The notes: a model not told the origin generated them from the sequence alone. Positions 41,541-50,388 are shown, counted from the first letter of the stretch. The stretch is DNA of 64,000 nt from an uncultured Clostridia bacterium (GCA_945949395.1 CAMFEK010000001.1:156780-220779); one strand, 5' to 3'. A program made the numbers and translations.

Positions 41541-42451
41541 TGGCAGATTTATCCGTCAATATTTGCGGCGTACCCTTCAAAAATCCCGTCATCGGCGCGT
41601 CGGGTACTTTCGGTTTTGGCAGAGAATTTAACGAGATTTACGATATCTCTCAAATCGGGGGACTTTCCACCAAGGGACTCACCGTCGAGCCTCGCCTCGG
41701 CAACCCCGTTCCCCGCATCGCGGAGAGCAAGGGCGTCATCCTAAACGCCGTGGGACTTCAAAATCCCGGCGTGGAGCACTTTATCAAAGAGGATCTTCCC
41801 TGGCTCAAAACGAAAGACGTCGTCGTCATCGCCAACGTCGCGGGCAAGACGCTCGAGGATTACGAAAAAATCTGCGAGCGATTGAACGGTTTGGTGGATA
41901 TGGTGGAACTCAACATTTCCTGCCCCAACGTGCGCGCGGGCGGCATGGCGCTCGGCATTCGTCCCGAAAATATTCGGGAAGTGACCTCGCTCACCAAGGC
42001 AAAACTCACCAAAACGCCCCTCATCGTGAAACTTTCGCCCAACGTGGAGAGCATCGCGACGAACGCGCGGGCGGCGGAGGAGGGGGGCGCGGACTGTATC
42101 TCCCTCGTGAACACCTTCACGGGCATGGTCGTCGATTTGGAAAGAAGGCGCCCCGTCCTTCAAAACAACACGGGCGGCGTGTCGGGCAGCGGCATCAAGC
42201 CCATCGCCCTGCGCATGGTCTACGAGGCGGCGCACGCGGTCAAAATTCCCGTCATCGGCATGGGCGGTATCTCTACGGGGAAAGACGCGCTCGAATTTAT
42301 GATGGCGGGCGCAAGGGCGGTGCAGGTGGGCACGGCAAACTTTACCGAGACCACGGCGATGCCCCGCATCATTCGGGAAATGAACGACTGGCTGGACGCG
42401 CACGGTGTTGGGAGCGTCAACGAGATCGTGAACGCGTTACAAATGAATTAA
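41540..42451 (+). CDS. pyrD: Dihydroorotate dehydrogenase, class 1B
   Basis: A 303-residue FMN enzyme. NISCPNVRAGG carries the region near the catalytic base; class 1B uses a Cys in the loop, and KLSPNV, GMGGISTGKDALEFMMAGA (phosphate site of FMN) are seen. The presence of pyrK one base away shows the NAD-dependent heterotetramer type. Confidence 0.96.
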   Translation: MADLSVNICGVPFKNPVIGASGTFGFGREFNEIYDISQIGGLSTKGLTVEPRLGNPVPRIAESKGVILNAVGLQNPGVEHFIKEDLPWLKTKDVVVIANVAGKTLEDYEKICERLNGLVDMVELNISCPNVRAGGMALGIRPENIREVTSLTKAKLTKTPLIVKLSPNVESIATNARAAEEGGADCISLVNTFTGMVVDLERRRPVLQNNTGGVSGSGIKPIALRMVYEAAHAVKIPVIGMGGISTGKDALEFMMAGARAVQVGTANFTETTAMPRIIREMNDWLDAHGVGSVNEIVNALQMN

Positions 42452-42464
42452 AAAGGAGATCATC

Positions 42465-43127
42465 ATGGAACTTACCTACAAACAGCAATTCATTCGCTTT
42501 ATGGTAGAAAACGGCGTATTGAAATTCGGTGAATTTACCTTGAAGAGCGGCAGAAAGGCGCCCTACTTCATCAACACGGGCAACTATAAAACGGGCAGTC
42601 AGCTCGCGCGGCTCGGCGATTATTACGCCTCCTGTATTCGGGAAAACGGCGTAGAGGCGGACACGCTGGTCGGTCCCGCGTATAAGGGGATCCCCCTCGC
42701 CGTCACCACGGCGGTCGCCCTCGCCAACAACTACGGCGTGGATATGAACTATTGCTTTGACAGAAAGGAAGTCAAGGACCACGGCGAGGGAGGTCTTTTC
42801 GTCGGCAAACAGCTTATCGACGGGGAGAGAGTCATTCTCATCGAGGACGTCATGACGAGCGGCAAGGCGCTCCGCGAAATGCTCCCCAAGCTCTTTCAGC
42901 AAGCCAAGGTGGAGATCGCCGGCATGATCATCTCCGTCGACCGCATGGAAAGGGGATTGGAAAGCTCTCTTTCCGCCGTGCAGGAGGTTTATAAAGAGTT
43001 CGGCGTAAAGGTGTATTCCATCGTCACCATGGCGGATATCATCGACGCCATCGAACAGGGCGTCATCGAGGGAAAGGAATATCTCTCCGCCATGAAGGAT
43101 TACCGCAAACAGTACGGCGTGGACTGA
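42465..43127 (+). CDS. pyrE: Orotate phosphoribosyltransferase
   Basis: A 220-residue enzyme making OMP from orotate and PRPP. The PRPP motif is VILIEDVMTSGKAL near residue 125, and FTLKSGRKAPYFINTG at the N-terminus is a common PyrE feature. AAGGAG precedes the ATG, 13 nt after pyrD. It is the last pyrimidine gene; carA/carB are not in the window. Confidence 0.96.
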   Translation: MELTYKQQFIRFMVENGVLKFGEFTLKSGRKAPYFINTGNYKTGSQLARLGDYYASCIRENGVEADTLVGPAYKGIPLAVTTAVALANNYGVDMNYCFDRKEVKDHGEGGLFVGKQLIDGERVILIEDVMTSGKALREMLPKLFQQAKVEIAGMIISVDRMERGLESSLSAVQEVYKEFGVKVYSIVTMADIIDAIEQGVIEGKEYLSAMKDYRKQYGVD

Positions 43128-43133
43128 TCCTTC

Positions 43134-44090
43134 ATGAAAAAGGAAGAACCTCAAAAGATTTCGCTCGCCGAAGTTCTCATCATCGTAATCGTGCTCGCCG
43201 TAACCATCGCCATCGCCGTTTCGGCGATCGTGCGTTTCGTGCGGCAGAAGGGCGAGAACGGGCAGAACGTTCTCGCGCAGGCGCAAGCCGCTTTTTCGGA
43301 GCTGGGCGAGGGTGCGATCGGCACGGCGTTCTTGCCGGAGAGCGGCGTACTGACCTATGATACGGCGAGCGGAAAGATAGCTCTTTATCGGGAAGAGGAA
43401 GTATCCTTTTCGAGCGGTTTCGTCACGGACGACGGTTTTCGTATTCGCGTAAATACGGCGGACGGCGAGAGACTTCTCGCCGCCTATTCGCAATCGCTCG
43501 TAGAGGATTATAAGCAGATCGAAATGCTTTCCGTCACCTGTCGAGTCCGCTTTACCACCCGCGGCGTGGAGCGGGATTTTATCCATTTCGTCATGGCAAG
43601 GGAGTACGCAGACACCTGTTTCGTGGAAGATAACGCCGCGTTCACCTATACCCCAAGGGGAAAGGAACGGGCGAGCGCCTTCTCCTTTTACGAAAAGGTG
43701 ATGGTGTGCGATAAGTTGGAGCAAGAGGGCGTCGAGTGGGTCAGAAAGTTCTCCTCGGCGACGCAAGTTCTCTTTGCCGATCTCGGCGATTACGAGCTCT
43801 TGGAGAACGTGCTGTATACGAAGGGCGGCGTCCTCGTCTATGCGCTCCCGTGCGTGGAGAGCGTCGTATGTCCCGACTCCGTCTACCGTTTGGAGAAGGG
43901 GTGTTTTCAGAACGCGACGGGCGTTTCTTCGCTCGAAATTCCCTATACGGGCAAAAGCGTTTCCTATCTCTTCGACGGCGATATCCCGAAGAGCTTAAAA
44001 CGCATCACCTTTACCTCTTCTTTGACGGGCAATATCCCGCCCGAAGATTTAGAGGGCTGCGAGGGGATCGTCATCATTCAGAATTTTTAG
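43134..44090 (+). CDS. Membrane-anchored protein with a short LRR-like C-terminus
   Basis: A 318-residue protein. An N-terminal transmembrane helix (about 12-34, ISLAEVLIIVIVLAVTIAIA) is followed by an extracellular part. The last 80 residues (VESVVCPDSVYRLEKGCFQNATGVSS and onward) have the spacing of BspA/LRR_5 repeats, in about two to three units. The middle is unrecognised. It starts 6 nt after pyrE with no clear ribosome binding site, so translation may depend on pyrE. A terminator follows. Its role is unknown and nothing ties it to pyrimidines except position. Confidence 0.75.
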   Translation: MKKEEPQKISLAEVLIIVIVLAVTIAIAVSAIVRFVRQKGENGQNVLAQAQAAFSELGEGAIGTAFLPESGVLTYDTASGKIALYREEEVSFSSGFVTDDGFRIRVNTADGERLLAAYSQSLVEDYKQIEMLSVTCRVRFTTRGVERDFIHFVMAREYADTCFVEDNAAFTYTPRGKERASAFSFYEKVMVCDKLEQEGVEWVRKFSSATQVLFADLGDYELLENVLYTKGGVLVYALPCVESVVCPDSVYRLEKGCFQNATGVSSLEIPYTGKSVSYLFDGDIPKSLKRITFTSSLTGNIPPEDLEGCEGIVIIQNF

Positions 44091-44129
44091 AGGCGAAACG
44101 CCCGTTCCGAAAAGTCGGAACGGGCGTTC
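44091..44129 (+). terminator. Terminator, copy 1 of a 39-bp identical repeat
   Basis: AACGCCCGTTCCGA / TCGGAACGGGCGTT hairpin following the stop of the gene at 43134. The whole 39 bp recurs without change at 45146-45184. Confidence 0.85.
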
Positions 44130-44225
44130 CCATTTATTTTTCTATTTACGAAAAGAGGATTTCCATTCGAGAGAATTGCTTGATTATTGAAAAACGATCG
44201 TTATAATGCAGGAAAGGAGGATATT

Positions 44226-45146
44226 ATGAATCTATTGAAAAGAATATCTGCAGTATTGATATCATTGTCTTGTATTTTGTTTATTTTTACTTCTTGTAAG
44301 AAAGAGAATTCGCCCGTCGTTTCCGGTGCGGAGAGAACGTTGTCTATTCCCGTATATGCAAAGGATCCTGCGATAGATACCTCCCTTTTCGAACGGTATA
44401 AAGATCGCGATCCCGATGGGGGCAACGCCTCTGCTTTTGCCGCGAAAAGGATCATAAAAAGAGAGAACAGCCCCTTGGCGGGGAAAACGATATATTGGCT
44501 TGGGTCATCCGTTACGTACGGTTCTTCCTCGAAAGGGGAGACGATGGTCGAAATGCTTTCCGAACTCACCGGTTGTATCGGCGTGAAAGAAGCCGTATCC
44601 GGAACAACTCTTTTTACGGATAACGGTGAATTGGGAAAAATGTCATACGTCAACCGCCTGAAAAACAGCGATAAATTTGACACGGACAAGAAGATAGACG
44701 CCTTTATTTGTCAGATTTCAACGAATGACGCGAGACCCGAATGCGAAGAATATTTCGGAGAAATAACGCCGGACGATCAAACGGAACAAAATTCCTTTGA
44801 TATCGGCACTTCTCTCGGCGGTGTGGAATATATCATCTCCTACGTAACCGAAACGTGGCATTGCCCCGTCTATTTCTATGCCGGAGCAAAATTCGATAAT
44901 CCGCCCTACAGCGATTTGTACGACCGATTGGTAAATTCCGTGCATCGGATGGCGGAAAAATGGAATGCAAAGGAAGGGTATACGGTTGGCGTGATCGATA
45001 TGTTTCACGACGAAGCGTTTAACGGGTTGGTCGATGAAGAATCTCGCGCATTTATGATGTTTGACGGCGTGCATCCCAAAAAGGCGGGTTACGCTCTGTG
45101 GTGGACGCCGTATTTTGAAGAGTATCTGTTAAAAAACTTAAAATAA
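44226..45146 (+). CDS. SGNH/GDSL-type hydrolase lipoprotein
   Basis: A 306-residue protein with a lipoprotein signal ending IFTSCK (Cys about 24). SGNH blocks are visible: YWLGSSVTYGSSS (nucleophile Ser in a GxS context, about residue 93), SGTTLF as the Gly block, ISTNDA (Asn block), and FDGVHPKKAGY (Asp/His). Members deacylate lipids, acetylated glycans or peptidoglycan; the substrate here is unknown. GGAAAGGAGG precedes ATG 44226, and TTGATT, a 16-bp spacer, and TATAAT form the promoter near 44176-44203. Base composition is visibly more AT-rich than in the flanking genes, and identical terminators bracket it, which suggests acquisition. Confidence 0.85.
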   Translation: MNLLKRISAVLISLSCILFIFTSCKKENSPVVSGAERTLSIPVYAKDPAIDTSLFERYKDRDPDGGNASAFAAKRIIKRENSPLAGKTIYWLGSSVTYGSSSKGETMVEMLSELTGCIGVKEAVSGTTLFTDNGELGKMSYVNRLKNSDKFDTDKKIDAFICQISTNDARPECEEYFGEITPDDQTEQNSFDIGTSLGGVEYIISYVTETWHCPVYFYAGAKFDNPPYSDLYDRLVNSVHRMAEKWNAKEGYTVGVIDMFHDEAFNGLVDEESRAFMMFDGVHPKKAGYALWWTPYFEEYLLKNLK

Positions 45147-45184
45147 GGCGAAACGCCCGTTCCGAAAAGTCGGAACGGGCGTTC
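45146..45184. terminator. Terminator, copy 2 of a 39-bp identical repeat
   Basis: Identical to 44091-44129, beginning at the last base of the stop codon of the SGNH gene. It lies between that gene and the convergent XRE gene and may serve both. Confidence 0.85.
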
Positions 45185-45187
45185 GTT

Positions 45188-46210
45188 TTACTTTTGATAG
45201 ACGATCTTTTTTAGAAAATTGGAGGGCAAAAAGGAAAAGACGTCTGAAAAGTCGTTGAGCGGCTTTCCACGCTTTAACATTTCCGCGACGACGTCGGCGA
45301 GATCGTCCTCGTCCATGAAGGGGGCGAGCGCGGTTAGCCCCTTTGCGGGCGCGTCGGGATTTTTTTGAAAGTAGAGCCGCGCCGCATCGGCGATATCCCC
45401 TTCGTCCATGAAGGGCGCGAGGGCGGCGAGCTCCTCTATTGAATACTCTCCGCTCTTTACGATTTTTCCCAAATCCCTCTCGTCGAGATAGGGGGCGAGA
45501 GTCTCGATACAGGAGAGTTTTCCCTTCTGCTCGGCGACTTTTTCGGCGATCTCTCCCAAATCGTCCTCATCCATGAAGGGGGCGAGAGCTTCCAGCCCCT
45601 TTGCGGGCGCGTCGGGATTTTTTTGAAAGTAGAGCCGCGCCGCATCGGCGATATCCCCTTCGTCCATGAAGGGCGCGAGGGAGGCGATCTCCTTTATCGA
45701 ATACTCTCCGCCCTTCACGAGTTCGCCTAAATCCCTCTCGTCCATAAAGGGGGCGAGAGCCTCGATACAGGAGAGTTTTCCCTTCTGCCCGGCGATCTTT
45801 TCGGCGATCTCTTTCAAGTCGCCCTCGTCCATGTAGGGCGCGAGGGACAAAAGAGCGTCCTCGTCGACGGCGTCCTTATTCCGTTCGAGCGCCTCGTTGA
45901 AGGTTTCCTGCGGCAGGATGGGGGCGACGTCGGCGAGATCTTCCGCCTGTACGTTTTCGGGCGTGTTGCCGCCTGCGAGCGCCTCCACGAGCTTTCCCTT
46001 TTTATCGTCCCCGAGTATCTCCTCGATGCTCACGCCGAACAGGGCGGCGAGTTCGGGGAGCTTGGAGATATCCGGCATGGTCTTTCCCCGTTCCCAGTTG
46101 CTCACCGCCTGAAAGGATATCTCCATCTTGTCGGCAAGCTCCATTTGTGTCATTCCCTTCTCCTTCCTCAAAGAAGATAGTTTCTTTCCGATCTTTTGCA
46201 TATCGAACAT
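45188..46210 (-). CDS. XRE-family regulator with internal acidic repeats
   Basis: A 340-residue protein. Residues 1-70 are an XRE helix-turn-helix (GMTQMELADKMEISFQAVSNWERGKTMP). The rest is built of repeats around the core LAPFMDExDL, occurring at least seven times. A long unit of 86 residues (258 bp) is present twice in tandem with few changes, giving near-identical DNA about 45350-45430 and 45608-45688. The repeat array looks like an alpha-helical solenoid or protein-binding scaffold. The start at 46210 has AAGGAAGG upstream; a second Met lies three residues later. Target unknown. Confidence 0.85.
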   Translation of the reverse strand: MFDMQKIGKKLSSLRKEKGMTQMELADKMEISFQAVSNWERGKTMPDISKLPELAALFGVSIEEILGDDKKGKLVEALAGGNTPENVQAEDLADVAPILPQETFNEALERNKDAVDEDALLSLAPYMDEGDLKEIAEKIAGQKGKLSCIEALAPFMDERDLGELVKGGEYSIKEIASLAPFMDEGDIADAARLYFQKNPDAPAKGLEALAPFMDEDDLGEIAEKVAEQKGKLSCIETLAPYLDERDLGKIVKSGEYSIEELAALAPFMDEGDIADAARLYFQKNPDAPAKGLTALAPFMDEDDLADVVAEMLKRGKPLNDFSDVFSFLPSNFLKKIVYQK

Positions 46211-46330
46211 ATCGTTTTTTCCTTCCTTTTTTATTTTTCGTTGCAACTTGGTTATAAAATAGCACATAACGGAGGAAAAAGCAATCAACTCGTTTTTGAA
46301 CGGGGCAAAAAAACGCTCAACCGACGCTTG

Positions 46331-46365
46331 AAAAAGAAAATCCCCTCGGATTTAACCGAAGGGAT
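46331..46365 (-). terminator. Terminator after yqeY
   Basis: ATCCCTTCGG / CCGAGGGGAT hairpin with one mismatch, then TTTTCTTTTTC on the minus strand. Confidence 0.72.
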
Positions 46366-46371
46366 GGGCGA

Positions 46372-46791
46372 TTACAGGCTTCTCAGCGTCTCGTTTACGT
46401 CCTTCATGTCGCACTTGCCGGCGTAATTTGCCTTGAAGTACTTCATGACGGCGGGCACGGATCTGTCGGGGAGGGATAAAATGATCTCCTTGATCTTTTC
46501 CTTGGAGAGCATGGCGGGAATGTACTGTTTCACCGTCGCGATCTGCTTTTCGAGGGAAGCCACCGTTTCGGCTCTTCCCGCTTTTTCGAAGTTCGCCTTT
46601 TCCTCCAAAAGCTCGCTCTCCGTCTTTCTGCAGGCGGAAACGATGTCCGCGTCGGTTATTTCGGGACCGTGGTTGGCGTCCGTCTTCATGAGCATCAATT
46701 TGGAGATGACGGCGTTGTACGCCGTGACCGCGTCGGCGTTCTTCTCTTTCATGGCGACGATCTTCGCCTTTTTCATTTCTTCCAAAGTCAT
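46372..46791 (-). CDS. yqeY: GatB/YqeY domain-containing protein
   Basis: A 139-residue protein matching the YqeY family throughout: an N-terminal MKEKNADAVTAYNAVISKLM, a central coiled-coil-like helix pair, and a C-terminal GatB/YqeY tRNA-binding-like domain (KEIILSLPDRSVPAVMKYFKANYAGKCDMKDVNETL). Its role is unclear; it resembles the tail of the GatB amidotransferase. AAGGAG precedes the ATG. The promoter is TTGTAT, a 17-bp spacer, and TATAAT (minus strand, near 46822-46850). Transcribed divergently from adhE. Confidence 0.9.
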   Translation of the reverse strand: MTLEEMKKAKIVAMKEKNADAVTAYNAVISKLMLMKTDANHGPEITDADIVSACRKTESELLEEKANFEKAGRAETVASLEKQIATVKQYIPAMLSKEKIKEIILSLPDRSVPAVMKYFKANYAGKCDMKDVNETLRSL

Positions 46792-46882
46792 AATAAAGTC
46801 TCCTTGTTGCTTTTTCTTTTATTATAGCCCCTTTATTTGATAAATACAAATCATTTTATGTTATTTTTCACAACTTCTTTTA

Positions 46883-46906
46883 TTTGATAAAAAAATATTC
46901 ATCAAA
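46883..46906. promoter_or_regulatory. Inverted repeat upstream of adhE (candidate operator)
   Basis: TTTGAT (46883-46888) and ATCAAA (46901-46906) with a 12-bp AT-only-rich gap, just before the -35. The 13-mer TTTATTTGATAAA occurs here (46879-46891) and again at 46832-46844. In related anaerobes adhE is often controlled by Rex, but the Rex consensus is not matched. Confidence 0.4.
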
Positions 46907-46909
46907 TAC

Positions 46910-46938
46910 TTGACTTTTCGGCGTGCGTTTGGTAAGAT
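46910..46938 (+). promoter_or_regulatory. Promoter of adhE
   Basis: TTGACT (46910-46915), 17-bp spacer, TAAGAT (46933-46938); leader of about 60 nt. Confidence 0.8.
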
Positions 46939-47004
46939 AAAGTCATGAATCGATATTAAAGTATCGCAATCGACTTTGAATTTTTTTAGGAGGTCTCTTT
47001 TTTG

Positions 47005-49617
47005 ATGGAAACCAGACTTGTAGATTCCGTTGAAACTTTGGCGGAAAAGATTAACGAAGTAAGAAGGGCGCAGGCTATCTTTGCTACCTACTCACAGGAA
47101 CAGGTAGATGAGATCTTCCGTGTTGCGGCTCTCGCGGCGAATAACCAAAGGATCCCTTTGGCGAAGATGGCTGTGGAGGAGACGGGCATGGGTATCGTGG
47201 AAGATAAGGTCATCAAGAACCATTACGCTTCCGAGTATATCTATAATAAATTCAAAAACGAAAAGACTTGCGGTGTCATCGAGGAAAACGCAGAATTCGG
47301 CATCAAGAGAATTGCGGAGCCCATCGGGCTCATCGCAGCCGTCATTCCCACGACGAACCCCACTTCTACGGCTATTTTTAAGGCGCTCAGCTGCTTAAAG
47401 ACGCGTAACGGCATCATCATCAGCCCGCACCCCAGAGCGAAAAAATCCACCATCGCGGCGGCAAAGGTCGTTTTGGAGGCTGCCGTAAAGGCAGGCGCGC
47501 CCGAGGGCATTATCGGCTGGATCGACGTTCCTTCCCTGGAACTCACCAACATGATCATGAAGGAGGCGGATACCATTCTCGCCACCGGCGGTCCCGGCAT
47601 GGTCAAGAGCGCGTACTCTTCCGGTAAGCCCGCCTTGGGCGTAGGCGCGGGCAACACGCCTGCCATCATCGACGATTCCGCCGACGTGCGTCTCGCCGTA
47701 AACTCCATCATTCATTCCAAGACCTTCGACAACGGCATGATCTGCGCGTCCGAACAGTCCGTCATCGTCCTCGATAAGGTGTATGAGGAAGTGAAAAAGG
47801 AATTTGCTTATCGCGGCTGCTATTTTCTCAACGAAGAGGAAAAGGACAAGGTGAGAAACACTATTTTGATCAACGGCGCTCTGAACGCCAAGATCGTCGG
47901 TCAGCGCGCGCCCAAAATCGCGCAGCTCTCCGGCTTTGAAATTCCCGACGACAAGAAGATCCTCATCGGCGAAGTGGAGAGCGTATCCATAGAGGAAGCG
48001 TTCGCGCACGAAAAGCTGTCTCCCGTGCTCGCCATGTATCGCGCGAGCGACTTCGACGACGCGGTAGCAAAGGCGTATCAGCTCATCGAGGACGGCGGTT
48101 TGGGACATACCTCCGCGATCTATATCGATACCCTCACCCAGAAGGAAAAGCTGGAAAAATGGGAAAAAGCCATGCACACCTGCCGTATGCTCATCAACAC
48201 GCCCTCCTCTCACGGCGGTATCGGCGATCTGTATAACTTCTGGCTCAAGCCTTCCCTCACGCTCGGGTGCGGCACTTGGGGCGGCAACTCCGTATCGGAG
48301 AACGTTTCTGTCAAGAACCTCATCAACATCAAGACCGTAGCGGCAAGGAGAGAAAATATGCTTTGGCTCAGAACCCCTGAAAAAATCTATCATAAACAAG
48401 GCTGTCTGCCCATCGCTCTCGACGAGCTCAAGAACGTGATGGACAAGAAGAGAGCGTTCATCGTCACCGATAAGTTCCTCGCGCAGACCAACCGCACCAA
48501 ACCCATCACGGACAAGCTCAACGAAATGGGCATCGTATACACCGTGTTCTCCGACGTAGAGCCCGATCCTTCTTTGGATTCCGCCAAGGCGGGCGCCAAG
48601 ATGATGGCTGATTTTAAGCCCGACGTCATCATCGCGCTCGGCGGCGGCTCCGCTATGGACGCCGGCAAGATCATGTGGGTGCTCTACGAACATCCCGAAG
48701 TCAACTTCTACGACATGGCGATGCGTTTCATGGATATCCGCAAGAGAATCTATACCTTCCCCAAGATGGGCGAAAAGGCGTACTTCATCGCCATTCCCAC
48801 CTCTTCCGGTACGGGTTCCGAAGTGACGCCGTTTGCCGTCATCTCCGATAAGGCGACCGGCAACAAGTATCCCTTGGCGGATTACGAATTGCTCCCCGAT
48901 ATGGCGATCATCGACACCGATTTCATGATGTCGCAGCCCAAGGGGCTCACCGCCGCCTCCGGTATCGACGCGCTCACGCACTCCCTCGAAGCGTACGCCT
49001 CCATCATGGCTACGCCCTACACCGACGGTCAGGCTCTCGTCGCGATGAAGCTCATCTTCAAGTATCTCGAAAGAGCTTACGTCGACGGTCAGAACGATCC
49101 CGAGGCGAGAGAGAACATGGCGAACGCCGCCACCATGGCGGGTATCGCGTTTGCGAACGCCTTCCTCGGCGTATGCCACTCCATGGCGCACAAGATGGGC
49201 GCTTACCATCATATCCCTCACGGCGTTGCCAACGCCCTCCTCATCACCGACGTCATTCGCTACAACAGCGCGGAAGTTCCCACCAAGATGGGCACCTTCT
49301 CGCAGTACGGATATCCGCATGCCAGAGCGAGATATGCCGAAGTGGCGGATTTCCTCGGTTTCACCGATAAAAAGGATCCCGAAGAGGTCAAGGTGGAAAA
49401 GCTCTGCGCCGCGATCGAAGAGCTGAAAGAGAAGGTCGGCATTAAGAAGACGATGAAGGATTACGGCGTAGACGAACAGTACTTCTGGGATACCCTCGAC
49501 GAAATGAGCGAAAAGGCGTTCGACGATCAGTGCACGGGCGCCAACCCCAGATATCCTCTGATCTCCGAGATCAAGGAAATGTTCATCAACAATTCCGGTT
49601 TCGAACGCAAAGCATAA
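47005..49617 (+). CDS. adhE: Bifunctional acetaldehyde-CoA / alcohol dehydrogenase
   Basis: An 870-residue fusion. Residues 1 to about 440 are the CoA-acylating aldehyde dehydrogenase, with the catalytic Cys at residue 247 in GMICASEQ and GAGNTPAIID. From about 455 the iron-dependent alcohol dehydrogenase follows, with GGGSAMDAGKIMW, SGTGSEVTPFAV, and iron ligands in DALTHSLEAY and CHSMAHKMGAYHHIPHG. It turns acetyl-CoA into ethanol in two NADH-consuming steps and restores NAD during fermentation; the family forms filaments (spirosomes). AGGAGG lies upstream; ATG 47005 is used, though a TTG three bases earlier is possible. Confidence 0.97.
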   Translation: METRLVDSVETLAEKINEVRRAQAIFATYSQEQVDEIFRVAALAANNQRIPLAKMAVEETGMGIVEDKVIKNHYASEYIYNKFKNEKTCGVIEENAEFGIKRIAEPIGLIAAVIPTTNPTSTAIFKALSCLKTRNGIIISPHPRAKKSTIAAAKVVLEAAVKAGAPEGIIGWIDVPSLELTNMIMKEADTILATGGPGMVKSAYSSGKPALGVGAGNTPAIIDDSADVRLAVNSIIHSKTFDNGMICASEQSVIVLDKVYEEVKKEFAYRGCYFLNEEEKDKVRNTILINGALNAKIVGQRAPKIAQLSGFEIPDDKKILIGEVESVSIEEAFAHEKLSPVLAMYRASDFDDAVAKAYQLIEDGGLGHTSAIYIDTLTQKEKLEKWEKAMHTCRMLINTPSSHGGIGDLYNFWLKPSLTLGCGTWGGNSVSENVSVKNLINIKTVAARRENMLWLRTPEKIYHKQGCLPIALDELKNVMDKKRAFIVTDKFLAQTNRTKPITDKLNEMGIVYTVFSDVEPDPSLDSAKAGAKMMADFKPDVIIALGGGSAMDAGKIMWVLYEHPEVNFYDMAMRFMDIRKRIYTFPKMGEKAYFIAIPTSSGTGSEVTPFAVISDKATGNKYPLADYELLPDMAIIDTDFMMSQPKGLTAASGIDALTHSLEAYASIMATPYTDGQALVAMKLIFKYLERAYVDGQNDPEARENMANAATMAGIAFANAFLGVCHSMAHKMGAYHHIPHGVANALLITDVIRYNSAEVPTKMGTFSQYGYPHARARYAEVADFLGFTDKKDPEEVKVEKLCAAIEELKEKVGIKKTMKDYGVDEQYFWDTLDEMSEKAFDDQCTGANPRYPLISEIKEMFINNSGFERKA

Positions 49618-49641
49618 GGTAAAAAGGGAGGAAATATTATT

Positions 49642-50388
49642 ATGGCAAATACAGTTTTGTATCAGACGGCATCCAAGGTCATCGAACGCGACGGCAACTT
49701 CGTCGTCAAGAAATTCAACGGCAGCTATCCCAAGTCCGACGTCTTGAACGAGGCGCTCAATCAGGCGAGAGTGGAGGCTACCGACCTCAATATTCCCAAA
49801 GTCCACTCGGTGGACGTGGAGGACGGCGAATGGGCAATCCGCATGGATTACGTGGAGGGCAAAACCATTCAGCAGCTCATGGATGAAAATCCCGACAAGG
49901 CGGAGCAGTATCTGAATATGTTCGTCGATCTTCAGGTGGAGATGCAGAGCAAAAAGGTTCCCTTGCTCCCCCGCTTGAAGGATAAGATGCAGGCGAAGAT
50001 CTCGCAGACGGCTTTCGACGCGACGACCCGCTACGAGCTGCACATGAGGCTCGATTCCATTCCCAAGCACCTCAAGCTGTGCCACGGCGACTTCACGCCC
50101 TCCAACGTCATCATCTCGACGGACGGCAGAGCGTTCATCATCGACTGGTCGCACGCGACGCAGGGCAACGCGAGCTTGGACGCGGCAAGAACCTACCTCA
50201 CCTTCTGCTTGGAAGGAAAGCAGGAGCTCGCCGACAAGTATTTGAGCCTCTTCTGCAAAAAGACGGATACCGCCAAGCAGTACGTTCAGCGCCTGATGCC
50301 CATCGTAGCCGCTACGCAGAGCTTAAAGGCAAAACCCGAAGAGAAGGAGCTCCTTTCCCGTTGGGTAAACGTGGTGGAATACGAATAA
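49642..50388 (+). CDS. APH-like phosphotransferase (kinase) family protein
   Basis: A 248-residue protein with the aminoglycoside/choline kinase core: catalytic loop LCHGDFTPSNVIIS (about residues 145-158) with Asp and Asn in place, and metal-binding IIDWSHA (about 166-172). An N-terminal lobe contains VVKKF, a candidate ATP-binding Lys. Members phosphorylate small molecules such as choline, fructosamine or antibiotics; the substrate is unknown here. It begins 24 nt after adhE with its own GGGAGG, and a terminator follows, so the two are likely co-transcribed. The physiological tie to ethanol formation is not evident. Confidence 0.83.
   Translation: MANTVLYQTASKVIERDGNFVVKKFNGSYPKSDVLNEALNQARVEATDLNIPKVHSVDVEDGEWAIRMDYVEGKTIQQLMDENPDKAEQYLNMFVDLQVEMQSKKVPLLPRLKDKMQAKISQTAFDATTRYELHMRLDSIPKHLKLCHGDFTPSNVIISTDGRAFIIDWSHATQGNASLDAARTYLTFCLEGKQELADKYLSLFCKKTDTAKQYVQRLMPIVAATQSLKAKPEEKELLSRWVNVVEYE

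Noticed and set aside
45320-45990. CRISPR-like array from the regular DNA repeats
   Set aside because: The repeats are in frame, long, and encode a repeated protein motif; there are no short direct repeats with unique spacers.
46883-46906. A classical Rex operator at adhE
   Set aside because: The inverted repeat is 24 bp with short arms and does not match the TTGTnAAnnnnTTnACAA consensus; kept only as an unnamed candidate operator.
47395-50154. A 919-codon open frame on the minus strand opposite adhE and the kinase gene
   Set aside because: Composition is typical of an antisense shadow (rich in His, Arg, Val, Gly, Asp) and adhE on the other strand is unmistakable.
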